Shown here: in pieces, positions 1 through 7,699 of the stretch | How the letters are laid out: every line of letters starts with the position of its first letter | How positions within the stretch are numbered: the first letter of the stretch is position 1 | DNA from: Fibrivirga algicola | GTDB lineage: Bacteria; Bacteroidota; Bacteroidia; Cytophagales; Spirosomataceae | Direction of reading: 5' to 3' | Assembly: GCF_011742925.1 (NCBI RefSeq) | Contig: NZ_WAEL01000006.1 | Location: 248,001-312,000 of the forward strand | DNA: 64,000 bases | The notes under the pieces: generated by a model | Told to the model about the DNA's origin: nothing | Database searches by the model: none | Seen by the model: only the letters and a program-made list of their open reading frames with translations | Position numbers and translations under genes: made by a program

Positions 1-1145
1 CAGAACGAAATGTTGTAATAAATGCCCAGGAAGAGGTTACCCAGCATCAATAGTGGCACCACGCCCAGCCCATCACGCCGTTCGGGGTTGATCACCAGCC
101 CGACGAGGTCCATGTTGAGGCCAATGGCTACCCACAGCGCTACACAGAAGATGATGAACCACTTCGTGACGCGGGCCAGCAGGTCGGGAGCATCTTTGTT
201 TTCAACCTGCCCGAAAAAGAACGGCTCGGCGGCAAACTTGAATGACTGAATGGCCAGGCTGATAAGTACCGACAGCTTGAAACACTGCCCGTACACATCA
301 AGCGCCCACTTGGATGAGCGACCTGGATAGAAGTTGTCGGGCAAAAACGCCTCAAGGAACAGCCTGTCAGTGAGGTTATTAAGTACTGCCGCCAGTCCGG
401 TCAGCATAATCGGGAACGCATACACGACCAGCGCTTTGGTTTCGGGCCACTCAAACGCAAAGCGGAACCCCCGGAATGCCTGCCGCAGGATTATAAAATA
501 CAAAGCATTGGCAAGCAGGTTAGCCAGCAGAATATAGCCGGGACCGATCACGGGGTTGTAGAAAACTTCGGCTATCGGGCGTAGGCTAGGTAGATAATCG
601 CCCTCGGTGATGTCTTTGCATATAACGATAAAAAACACGTTGAGAAGTACGTTGAGCCCAATGTTGATGAGCTTGGCCACCACAAACTGCTTCGCCTTCC
701 CCTCAACCCGCAGCCGGGCAAAAGGAATAGCCATAATGGCGTCGATACCCACGAGCAGGGCCGTCCACTGGATAAACAGTACTTCGTTGGGGTAGCCAAG
801 CGCCACCGAAATAGGCTTTGAAAACACCAAAATCAATGCCGTACACACTACGCTGATGATGGCTACAATGGTAAGCGTCCGGCAGAAGACACGTACCCGC
901 TCGGCTTCGTTTTCCTTGCCTTTGTTACGTGCCGCAAATCGAAAAAAGGCCGTTTCGAGCCCAAGTGTATAGAGTGTCAACAGCACGCCGATCCAGGCAT
1001 AGAGCGTAACGTTAGAGGCCAGCGTACCGCCTTTCCTAAAGGCGTAGTTCTGAATAGGAGTTAGCAAAAAATTGACTGACCGCGCTGCAATCGTGCTTAT
1101 ACCATATAGGGCGGTATCGCTGGCTAATTTTTTAAAGGTGCTCAA
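1..1145 (-). CDS. Polysaccharide/oligosaccharide flippase, MATE/Wzx-like (5' part, runs off window)
   Basis: Integral membrane protein that probably flips lipid-linked oligosaccharide or another polysaccharide precursor across the inner membrane (family inference). The minus-strand frame is open from position 1145 to the left edge, about 381 residues, so the C-terminus is missing. It starts at a TTG (1145-1143) giving LSTFKKLASDTALYGIS, which resembles the usual N-terminus of Bacteroidetes lipopolysaccharide biosynthesis flippases; no ATG lies nearby in frame. Many hydrophobic segments alternate with short charged loops, as in MOP-superfamily exporters. It is transcribed divergently from purH. 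The family call is fairly sure; the substrate is unknown. Confidence 0.8.
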   Translation of the reverse strand, partial: MSTFKKLASDTALYGISTIAARSVNFLLTPIQNYAFRKGGTLASNVTLYAWIGVLLTLYTLGLETAFFRFAARNKGKENEAERVRVFCRTLTIVAIISVVCTALILVFSKPISVALGYPNEVLFIQWTALLVGIDAIMAIPFARLRVEGKAKQFVVAKLINIGLNVLLNVFFIVICKDITEGDYLPSLRPIAEVFYNPVIGPGYILLANLLANALYFIILRQAFRGFRFAFEWPETKALVVYAFPIMLTGLAAVLNNLTDRLFLEAFLPDNFYPGRSSKWALDVYGQCFKLSVLISLAIQSFKFAAEPFFFGQVENKDAPDLLARVTKWFIIFCVALWVAIGLNMDLVGLVINPERRDGLGVVPLLMLGNLFLGIYYNISF

Positions 1146-1252
1146 TTTGATACGTGGGTTACTGCAAAACGTACCTGAAGCGAAGTTGCCCGTCAGGTAC
1201 GTTGCGAAGATACTGCCTATACGCCGACTGCCCGCAAAACGAATAGGCTGTC

Positions 1253-1260
1253 TATCTTTG
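1253..1260 (+). promoter_or_regulatory. -7 promoter box upstream of purH
   Basis: TATCTTTG is an exact match to the Bacteroidetes -7 consensus TAnnTTTG. It would start purH transcription near 1266 with a leader of about 105 nt. I see no clear TTTG -33 box. Confidence 0.5.
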
Positions 1261-1371
1261 CGCGAATAAAATGGATACCGGATGCTGGCCACTGGACGTT
1301 GGCTTTTGGAATCAGCCAAATCTCACCCAACGGGCTACTATCTGTTATCCAACAACCTGCATCCAGTAAAA

Positions 1372-2868
1372 ATGAAAATCACCTCTGCGCTGCTTTCGGT
1401 CTATTATAAAGACGGCCTCGAACCCATTGTCCGGTTGTTGCACCAACAGGGCGTTACGCTCTACTCAACGGGCGGTACCCAAACGTTTATCGAGCAACTC
1501 GGTATTCCCGTTATTCCCGTTGAATCGCTAACTGGCTATCCGTCTATCTTCGGTGGCCGGGTGAAAACCCTGCACCCGGCGGTATTTGGCGGTATCCTCT
1601 ACCGTCGCGATAATGAAGGTGACGTGGCCCAGGCGCAGGAGCATAACATTCCCGCCATCGACCTTACAGTGGTTGACCTATACCCGTTTGAGGAAACCGT
1701 AGCATCGGGTGCTTCAGCCGAAGACATCATCGAGAAGATCGACATCGGCGGCATTTCACTGATTCGGGCCGGTGCCAAGAATTTTCAGGACGCCCTGATC
1801 GTCTCGTCGCGCAACCAGTACGCCGATCTGCTAAAGGTATTGACCGAAACCGACGGTCAGCCCGATCTGGAAACGCGTCGCCGCTACGCGATGGAGGCCT
1901 TTGCTACTACTTCGCATTACGACACAGCTATTCATCAGTATTTCGCGGGAGAAGCGGCCCAGAAAAAAAGCGAACTGCGTTACGGCGAAAACCCGCACCA
2001 GAAAGCTATGTTCCACGGCGATCTCGATGCTATTTTCGATAAGTTGCACGGCAAAGAACTGTCGTTCAATAACCTGGTCGACGTTGACGCCTGCGTTGGA
2101 CTGATCGACGAGTTTACATCGGACGTACCTACTTATGCGATCATCAAGCACACCAACGCCTGCGGTATTGCCTCTGCGGCTACTCCGTCTGAAGCGTATG
2201 CCAAAGCCCTGGCTTGTGATCCTATCTCGGCGTTTGGTGGCGTGGTGATCACCAACGTACCTGTAGATCTGGCAACGGCGGAAAAACTGAACAAACTGTT
2301 CATGGAAATCCTGATCGCGCCCGACTACGCCCCCGAAGCGCTGGAACTGCTGAAATCGAAGAAAAACCGCATTCTTTTGAAGCGTAAGCCGGTTGCGCTG
2401 CCTACCACGCTGGTGAAAACGATTCTGAACGGTGTACTGGAGCAGGACAAAGACAATGTGACCGAAACAGCCGATCAGTTTACGACCGTAACCGATAAGG
2501 CTCCAACCGACAGCGAGGTACGTGCCCTGGAGTTTGCCCTGAAAGTGTGCAAGCACACCAAATCGAACACCATTATTCTGGCTAAAGAAGATGTGTTGCT
2601 AGCTAGTGGCGTTGGGCAAACCAGCCGGGTAGATGCGCTGAAGCAGGCCATTGAGAAAGCTCATGCCTTCGGGTTCAGCCTCGACGGGGCCGTGATGGCG
2701 TCTGATGCCTTCTTCCCCTTCCCCGACTGCGTTGAAATTGCTGGTCAGGCAGGTATTACCGCAGTGGTGCAACCCGGTGGGTCTATCCGCGACAAAGACA
2801 GCATCGAGTACTGCAACCAGCACGGCATCGCCATGGTAACCACCGGTGTGCGGCACTTTAAACACTAG
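1372..2868 (+). CDS. purH: Bifunctional AICAR transformylase / IMP cyclohydrolase
   Basis: Catalyses the last two steps of de novo IMP synthesis in the cytoplasm: formylation of AICAR and ring closure to IMP. The 498-residue product begins MKITSALLSVYYKDGLEPIV and has the MGS-like cyclohydrolase domain first (KTLHPAVFGG), then the transformylase domain with LRYGENPHQKA, KHTNACGIA and SDAFFPFPDCVEIA. The frame extends upstream to 1282, but I chose the ATG at 1372 because family similarity begins there. Length is normal for the family. purB lies 8 kb away and is not in an operon with it. A 21-bp-arm hairpin follows the stop. Confidence 0.96.
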   Translation: MKITSALLSVYYKDGLEPIVRLLHQQGVTLYSTGGTQTFIEQLGIPVIPVESLTGYPSIFGGRVKTLHPAVFGGILYRRDNEGDVAQAQEHNIPAIDLTVVDLYPFEETVASGASAEDIIEKIDIGGISLIRAGAKNFQDALIVSSRNQYADLLKVLTETDGQPDLETRRRYAMEAFATTSHYDTAIHQYFAGEAAQKKSELRYGENPHQKAMFHGDLDAIFDKLHGKELSFNNLVDVDACVGLIDEFTSDVPTYAIIKHTNACGIASAATPSEAYAKALACDPISAFGGVVITNVPVDLATAEKLNKLFMEILIAPDYAPEALELLKSKKNRILLKRKPVALPTTLVKTILNGVLEQDKDNVTETADQFTTVTDKAPTDSEVRALEFALKVCKHTKSNTIILAKEDVLLASGVGQTSRVDALKQAIEKAHAFGFSLDGAVMASDAFFPFPDCVEIAGQAGITAVVQPGGSIRDKDSIEYCNQHGIAMVTTGVRHFKH

Positions 2869-2889
2869 TTTAACTTGTTGCTGTGCTGC

Positions 2890-2971
2890 ATGCTTCGCGC
2901 TGTAGGCCCTGAGCCTGTCTGTGATCGCGGCGGCGAGCTGGTCCAGCCAAAGGGCCTACAGCGCGAAGCAT
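2890..2971. repeat. Intergenic hairpin element, 21-bp perfect arms
   Basis: Left arm 2890-2910 (begins ATGCTTCGCGCTG) is the perfect reverse complement of 2951-2971, with a 40-nt loop. It sits between purH and the acyltransferase gene. There is no T-run after it, so it does not look like an ordinary intrinsic terminator. It is one of a series of such elements in this window. Confidence 0.85.
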
Positions 2972-3070
2972 ACTAGCCAAGCAATACGGTATAGTAGCTG
3001 AATTGCAATTGATAAGTAGTCGACTGAATTTGTAGTAGCAGGCTTCATTCCAATCTAACCCTTCTGATTT

Positions 3071-3835
3071 GTGCTAAAATCCTGGTTCAGTCTGCTCTAC
3101 ACGAGTTGGTGCGTAGTGGTGTTGGCCTTCTTTTTCCTGCTGCTGCTGCCTTTCATTCTGTTGGGGAGCTGGCTATCGGGGAGTACGGATAAATTCGGCC
3201 TGAAGCTGGCGCACGGTGCCGTTCGGTTGTGGGCTATTCTGGTGTTCACGTTTATTGGCATGCCTATTCGTGTCGACTGGCGTTTTCGGCCCGAGCGGGG
3301 TAAAGCGTACGTGTACTGTGCCAACCATTTCTCGTATATCGACATTGCCGTAGCCGCTTTAGTGGTGCCGGGCCTGTATGCGTTCATCGGTAAAATCAGC
3401 GTTCGTAAGATTCCACTGTTTGGCTACATGTACGCTAAATTACACGTCATGGTCGACCGGTCGAGCTCACAGAGCCGCGCGTATTCGCTGGCTAAATGCA
3501 TGCGCACACTAGCGCAGGGGCGCAGTATTGTTATTTTTCCGGAAGGAGGTATTACGGCCAAACAGCCACCCAAGATGGTCTATCCCTTCAAAGACGGGGC
3601 ATTTAGTATGGCAGTGCAGCGTCAGGTACCCATTGTGCCCATCACACTGGTCAACAACTACCGTATTTTACCCGACAGTACGCCATTCCGAATGAACTGG
3701 GAGCCTGTTCGGGTAGTTTTTCATGAGCCTATTTCAACGGATGGTCTGACACAGGCCGACGTTAATTCACTTCGTGAACAAGCCTTTCAAGTTATTGATA
3801 ATGAATTGCATAAGGATTTGACCGTTAGGGCTTAA
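3071..3835 (+). CDS. 1-acyl-sn-glycerol-3-phosphate acyltransferase (PlsC family)
   Basis: Probably transfers an acyl chain to lysophosphatidic acid at the inner membrane, a step of phospholipid synthesis. The 254-residue protein has an N-terminal hydrophobic segment (about residues 12-36), the catalytic HX4D motif as NHFSYID (His86, Asp91) and the downstream FPEGG motif that binds the glycerol phosphate. The start is a GTG at 3071; no ATG precedes it in frame after the hairpin. plsY, the first enzyme of the pathway, lies at the far end of this window. Other acyl acceptors, such as ornithine lipids, cannot be excluded. Confidence 0.85.
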   Translation: MLKSWFSLLYTSWCVVVLAFFFLLLLPFILLGSWLSGSTDKFGLKLAHGAVRLWAILVFTFIGMPIRVDWRFRPERGKAYVYCANHFSYIDIAVAALVVPGLYAFIGKISVRKIPLFGYMYAKLHVMVDRSSSQSRAYSLAKCMRTLAQGRSIVIFPEGGITAKQPPKMVYPFKDGAFSMAVQRQVPIVPITLVNNYRILPDSTPFRMNWEPVRVVFHEPISTDGLTQADVNSLREQAFQVIDNELHKDLTVRA

Positions 3836-3902
3836 GCGTTAACCCTGCTAACTAACGAAGCAACCTCAAACGCCCAAGGCTACCCGACAAACCAGTTTCT
3901 CT

Positions 3903-4193
3903 ATGAAAGTTGATACCGAAACCTTGCATAAAATAGCCCATCTGGCCCGTTTAGACGTTAATCCGGCAGAAGAGGCTAGCTTGCTCACCAGTCTGAACAG
4001 CGTGCTCGACTGGATGGAGCAACTTAATGAAGTTGATACAACTGGTGTGGCACCGTTGATGCACATGTCGGAAGAAATTGACAATGTCTTACGTACCGAC
4101 ATTGTAGCGAATCAACTGCCTCGCGATCAGGCATTGGCCAATGCTCCCGACCACGATGACCAGTTCATTAAGGTGATTAAAGTGATGGACTAA
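3903..4193 (+). CDS. gatC: Asp-tRNA(Asn)/Glu-tRNA(Gln) amidotransferase subunit C
   Basis: Small subunit of the GatCAB amidotransferase, which converts mischarged Glu-tRNA(Gln) or Asp-tRNA(Asn) to the amide form. The 96-residue product has the typical start (VDTETLHKIAHLARLDV) and the wrap-around C-terminal part with DVLR-like RTDIV and FIKVIKV. gatB is in the window at 15.4-16.9 kb on the other strand; gatA was not seen. A tRNA-Gln gene follows 70 bases downstream, a suggestive but perhaps accidental pairing, since GatCAB uses Glu-tRNA(Gln) as substrate. Confidence 0.93.
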   Translation: MKVDTETLHKIAHLARLDVNPAEEASLLTSLNSVLDWMEQLNEVDTTGVAPLMHMSEEIDNVLRTDIVANQLPRDQALANAPDHDDQFIKVIKVMD

Positions 4194-4214
4194 TAATTTT
4201 TTTTGCGATTTGAC

Positions 4215-4246
4215 TTGATTTTAGATTACCTGAGTACGTATCTTTG
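4215..4246 (+). promoter_or_regulatory. Promoter of tRNA-Gln
   Basis: A TTG at 4215-4217 and an exact -7 box TATCTTTG at 4239-4246 are separated by 21 bases, fitting the Bacteroidetes -33/-7 layout. Predicted start is about 4252, just before the tRNA. Confidence 0.6.
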
Positions 4247-4264
4247 CACTCGCAATTGCAAAAC

Positions 4265-4335
4265 AGCTCGATAGTATAAGGGTAGTACAACAGATTTTGG
4301 TTCTGTCTGTCTAGGTTCGAATCCTGGTCGAGCTA
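4265..4335 (+). tRNA. tRNA-Gln (anticodon TTG)
   Basis: The 71-nt cloverleaf has a 7-bp acceptor stem (AGCTCGA with TCGAGCT), an anticodon stem ACAGA/TCTGT enclosing loop TTTTGGT with anticodon TTG, and a T-arm with GGTTCGAATCC. The discriminator base is A and no CCA is encoded. It reads CAA/CAG glutamine codons. It has its own promoter upstream and an intrinsic terminator 7 nt downstream. Confidence 0.95.
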
Positions 4336-4341
4336 CTTCCC

Positions 4342-4373
4342 AAAGCCGATTCTTCACCGAGTCGGCTTTTTTT
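4342..4373 (+). terminator. Intrinsic terminator of tRNA-Gln
   Basis: Stem AAAGCCGA / TCGGCTTT (4342-4349 with 4362-4369), 12-nt loop, then a T-run. It lies 7 nt after the tRNA. Confidence 0.85.
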
Positions 4374-4386
4374 GGTTTTTAGAGTC

Positions 4387-4419
4387 AAAGGGTTGTAACT
4401 CCGTGTTACAACCTTTTTT
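4387..4419 (+). terminator. Terminator-like hairpin 12 nt before the ABC-F start codon
   Basis: A 13-bp stem (AAAGGGTTGTAAC 4387-4399 with 4405-4417, one G-U pair), a 5-nt loop and a T-run of six. It ends 11 bases before the ATG at 4431, leaving no room for a promoter between it and the gene. It may therefore act as an attenuator for the ABC-F gene or as a second terminator of the tRNA transcript. Confidence 0.7.
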
Positions 4420-4430
4420 ACGTAGATCTC

Positions 4431-6317
4431 ATGAATTACCTATCAGCCGAAAATCTTGCCAAAGCCTACGGCGACCGGACGTTGTTCCGCAACATTAACT
4501 TCGGTATCAGCCGGGGCGACAAAATTGCCATCGTAGGGGCTAATGGCTCGGGTAAAACGTCGCTGCTCGAAATTCTGGCCGGTGCTGCCCCTCCCGATGC
4601 CGGACTGGTCAGCGTGCGGAAAGACATCACGGTTGGCTACCTGAATCAGCAACCCGACCTTAACGAAGCACTCACCATTATGGAAGAGGTGCTGGCGGGC
4701 GAGAGTGCTCAGCTTGACGCTGTACGGGCCTACGAAAAAGCCCTGGTCAGTGGCGATCACGACGCGCTCGAAAAGGCGATGAACCAGATGGAGAAGCTGG
4801 AAGCCTGGGACTATGAAGCGCAGATTCGGCAGATTCTGGGTGAACTGGGCATTCAGGATGTCGAGCAGCGGGTAGGTACGTTATCGGGCGGTCAGCGCAA
4901 GCGGGTAGCTTTGGCGCGGGTGCTTATTCAAAACCCTGATCTATTGATTCTCGATGAGCCTACCAACCACCTCGATCTGGAAGCCATCGAATACCTCGAA
5001 AGCTTCCTGAATACCAATAATGGCACACTGCTGATGGTATCCCACGACCGGTATTTCCTCGACCGGGTGTGTAATCAGATTGTCGAGATGGACGCGGGTC
5101 AGTTGTATAGCTACAAAGGCAACTACGCATATTTCCTGGAGAAGAAGGCCGAGCGCATTGCCATCGATGCCGCTGAGTTCGAGAAAAATAAGAATACCTA
5201 CCGCCGCGAGCTGGAATGGATGCGTCGGCAGCCCAAAGCACGGGGTACCAAGGCCAAGTACCGCGAAGATGCCTTTGAGGATCTGGAGGGCAAAGTGAAA
5301 AACCGCCGCAACGATGGCGAACTCGATCTGAACCTGCGTGTATCACGCCTAGGCAGCAAGATTCTGGAAGTTGAAAACCTAAGCAAACGCTTTGGCGAAA
5401 AAATCCTGCTCGACCATTTTACCTACACCTTTAAGCGGCAAGACCGGGTGGGGCTGATCGGTAAGAACGGCATGGGTAAAACCACGCTGCTCAACATGCT
5501 GATCGGCGAACTGCGCCCCGATTCGGGCAAGATTACGGCGGGTGGAACGGTAAATTTTGGCTACTACACGCAGAGCGAACTAAACATCGCCGACAATCAG
5601 CGCGTGATCGACGTGGTGCAGGAAGTGGCCGAGGTGATGAAACTCGCCGATGGACAAACCATTACGGCCAGCCAACTGCTGCATCATTTTCTCTTCGACC
5701 GGCAGAAGCAGTACGATTTTGTGGCCAAACTAAGCGGCGGCGAAAAGCGGCGATTGCAACTGCTGCTGGTACTGGTGCAAAACCCCAACTTCCTGATTCT
5801 GGATGAGCCTACCAACGATCTGGACATCACGACGCTGAACGTACTCGAAGATTTCCTGCTCAATTTCCCTGGCTGCGTGATTATCGTTACCCACGACCGG
5901 TACTTCATGGACCGGCTGGTCGACCACGTGTTCGTGCTGGAAGGGCAGGGAAAGGTGCGTGATTACCCAGGTAATTATACTGATTACCGCGAGTGGCGCG
6001 ATGCCCAACCGAAGAAGAACGCTGCCACGAAAGAATCGGCCTCAGCCAGCCATAAACTGGCCCCAGTCGATCTGTCAGCGACGAAACCTGCCGCCACTAG
6101 CCAGAAAAAGAAGTTAAGCTTTAAGGAACAGCGTGAATATGAAACGTTGGAGACCGAAATTGATGCCCTCGAACAACGTAAGGCCGAGGTGATTACCTTG
6201 CTAAACAATGGCGGTCATCACGAACAGCTAACGGCCTGGGCAAAGGAGATCGAAGACATTGAGGCGCAGGTTGCTGCCAAATCAGACCGCTGGTTAGAAC
6301 TAGCGGAACATATGTAA
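4431..6317 (+). CDS. ABC-F family ATPase (Uup-like), translation-associated
   Basis: Soluble protein with two ATP-binding cassettes and no membrane domain; ABC-F proteins bind the ribosome, and some relieve stalling or antibiotic block. The 628-residue product has Walker A GANGSGKT (36-43), signature LSGGQRKR, Walker B with LDEPTNHLDL, an inter-domain linker rich in charged residues, a second Walker A GKNGMGKT, signature LSGGEKRR and LDEPTNDLDI. A charged C-terminal coiled-coil extension (about 540-628) points to the Uup-type group rather than EttA. The terminator-like hairpin just upstream is noteworthy because some antibiotic-protecting ABC-F genes are controlled by attenuation. Resistance function is not shown by sequence alone. 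Confidence 0.9.
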   Translation: MNYLSAENLAKAYGDRTLFRNINFGISRGDKIAIVGANGSGKTSLLEILAGAAPPDAGLVSVRKDITVGYLNQQPDLNEALTIMEEVLAGESAQLDAVRAYEKALVSGDHDALEKAMNQMEKLEAWDYEAQIRQILGELGIQDVEQRVGTLSGGQRKRVALARVLIQNPDLLILDEPTNHLDLEAIEYLESFLNTNNGTLLMVSHDRYFLDRVCNQIVEMDAGQLYSYKGNYAYFLEKKAERIAIDAAEFEKNKNTYRRELEWMRRQPKARGTKAKYREDAFEDLEGKVKNRRNDGELDLNLRVSRLGSKILEVENLSKRFGEKILLDHFTYTFKRQDRVGLIGKNGMGKTTLLNMLIGELRPDSGKITAGGTVNFGYYTQSELNIADNQRVIDVVQEVAEVMKLADGQTITASQLLHHFLFDRQKQYDFVAKLSGGEKRRLQLLLVLVQNPNFLILDEPTNDLDITTLNVLEDFLLNFPGCVIIVTHDRYFMDRLVDHVFVLEGQGKVRDYPGNYTDYREWRDAQPKKNAATKESASASHKLAPVDLSATKPAATSQKKKLSFKEQREYETLETEIDALEQRKAEVITLLNNGGHHEQLTAWAKEIEDIEAQVAAKSDRWLELAEHM

Positions 6318-6318
6318 A

Positions 6319-6400
6319 GAGCAAAAGTATGAAAGGGTGAAAGATGACATTGCTGTCATAGATGATGGCCAGCCTATTTCACCCCTTTATTCGTTTACTC
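6319..6400. repeat. Intergenic hairpin element, AGNGTGAA octads
   Basis: Left arm contains AGTATGAA AGGGTGAA (6326-6341) and pairs imperfectly with 6372-6400. The element fills nearly the whole gap between the ABC-F and DedA genes. The same octad type recurs at 35.7 kb. Confidence 0.6.
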
Positions 6401-6408
6401 ACTGAAAA

Positions 6409-7038
6409 ATGGACGCTATTCTTGACTTTTTTCGCTACTTGCTCAACTCCGAGGAAATCATCCGGACGGGTGGACTAGTGGTTGTAACGCTGATCGTGTT
6501 TATCGAAAACGGAGTCATTTTTGGCTTTTTCCTGCCCGGTGATTACCTGTTGTTTCTGGCCGGTGTGTTCGCCGGCACTAAGGTGTTGCTTGTCTCGCTG
6601 AGTCTGTTGTTGGGCTGCATTTTTGGGGCAGCTGTAGCTGGTGCGCTATTGGGCTACGGCATTGGTTACTTCTTTGGCACGAAGCTCCAGAACCGGCCCG
6701 ACTCCTTATTTTTCAAGCAGGAATACATTGCTAATACACGCAAGACGTTCGAGCGTTACGGTAGCCAGGCGTTGATTGTCGCTCGCTTTTTGCCCGTTGT
6801 TCGCACATTTGCACCCCTGCTGGCGGGTATCATACACATGAACCTAGCCCGGTTTATGATCTATAACATTGCTGGTGGCGCGCTCTGGACGATTGTATTG
6901 GTGGGGGGTGGGTACTATTTCGGTGTTCAGTTTCCCTGGATAATTAACTACGTACACTGGATCATCTTGTTTTTCTTAGGCGTTACTACGTTCACCGTTA
7001 TTAGAGGCTATTTGAATGCCCGAAAAACTACCGATTGA
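6409..7038 (+). CDS. DedA family membrane protein
   Basis: Inner-membrane protein of the DedA/VTT family; members are implicated in flipping polyprenyl phosphate or phospholipid carriers and in membrane homeostasis. The 209-residue product carries the family signatures ENGVIFGFFLPGDYLLFLAG (about 32-51) and YGSQALIVARFLPVVRTFAP, with the conserved acidic and Arg residues, and four to five hydrophobic segments. Start ATG at 6409. The exact substrate is unknown. Confidence 0.9.
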   Translation: MDAILDFFRYLLNSEEIIRTGGLVVVTLIVFIENGVIFGFFLPGDYLLFLAGVFAGTKVLLVSLSLLLGCIFGAAVAGALLGYGIGYFFGTKLQNRPDSLFFKQEYIANTRKTFERYGSQALIVARFLPVVRTFAPLLAGIIHMNLARFMIYNIAGGALWTIVLVGGGYYFGVQFPWIINYVHWIILFFLGVTTFTVIRGYLNARKTTD

Positions 7039-7121
7039 TAAGAGAAATAAGCCTTTATTGGTTACAATCGCCAAAACCTCACTTTATTTGTCCCAAGTTT
7101 CACGAAAAAGAAAAGTCCACA

Positions 7122-7622
7122 ATGAAAAAAATCTTCGCAATCATTGCTTTATTCAGCCTGTCGCTGGTAGCAACACAGAGCTTTGCTCAGATGGATATTG
7201 ATAAAGGTACCAAGTTCGTTAACCTCGGTATTGGCCTTGGTGGTAGCTATTATTATAGTGCAGGAATTGGTTTCAACGCTGCAGCTGACTTCGGCGTCGC
7301 TAAAAACATAACGGTTGGTGGTGCTGCTGGATATAGAACCTTTGGTGATGGATTTGGCGGTTATGATCTAGGCGTTCGTGGCTCGTATCACTTCAATGAC
7401 CTGTTGAACACACCTGAGAACGTTGACTTATATGCTGGTTTGGGTATAACCTATTTTGGTTACACTGGTGGACTTAGCTCTTTTTATAACTCATCGTTTA
7501 TTGCAGCGCCTATACACTTAGGCGGTCGCTATATGTTTGCTGAGAAAACAGGTGTCTTTGCGGAGCTTGGTTCATCCATATCTGTTCTTAAAGTTGGCGT
7601 AACCTTTAAGCTAGGTCAGTAG
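7122..7622 (+). CDS. Small outer-membrane beta-barrel-like protein
   Basis: Predicted exported protein of 166 residues with a clear signal peptide (MKKIFAIIALFSLSLVATQSFA, cleavage before QMD). The mature part is rich in Gly and aromatic residues in alternating pattern (GIGLGGSYYYSAGIGF, GVAKNITVGGAAGYRTFG), and ends in a strand-like VGVTFKLGQ, typical of eight-strand outer-membrane barrels in Bacteroidetes. The frame is open from 7035, but ATG at 7122 gives the signal peptide. A strong bidirectional terminator follows. Function unknown. Confidence 0.75.
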   Translation: MKKIFAIIALFSLSLVATQSFAQMDIDKGTKFVNLGIGLGGSYYYSAGIGFNAAADFGVAKNITVGGAAGYRTFGDGFGGYDLGVRGSYHFNDLLNTPENVDLYAGLGITYFGYTGGLSSFYNSSFIAAPIHLGGRYMFAEKTGVFAELGSSISVLKVGVTFKLGQ

Positions 7623-7640
7623 AACATTATCAAGTATATA

Positions 7641-7673
7641 AAAATGCCCCGGCCAAACGGTCGGGGCATTTTT
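7641..7673. terminator. Bidirectional terminator between convergent genes
   Basis: Stem AAAATGCCCCG (7641-7651) with CGGGGCATTTT (7662-7672), A-rich before and T-rich after, so it can end transcripts of both the barrel gene and the prolyl oligopeptidase gene. Confidence 0.9.
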
Positions 7674-7699
7674 GCGTTAATAACTGTTGTAGGGGCGCC

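Noticed and set aside
1-1145. Flippase as a frameshifted pseudogene
   Set aside because: The frame is open and clean to the window edge; only the end is missing.
1831-2556. 241-residue open frame antisense to purH
   Set aside because: It lies fully inside a well-supported gene on the other strand and its composition is that of a shadow frame.
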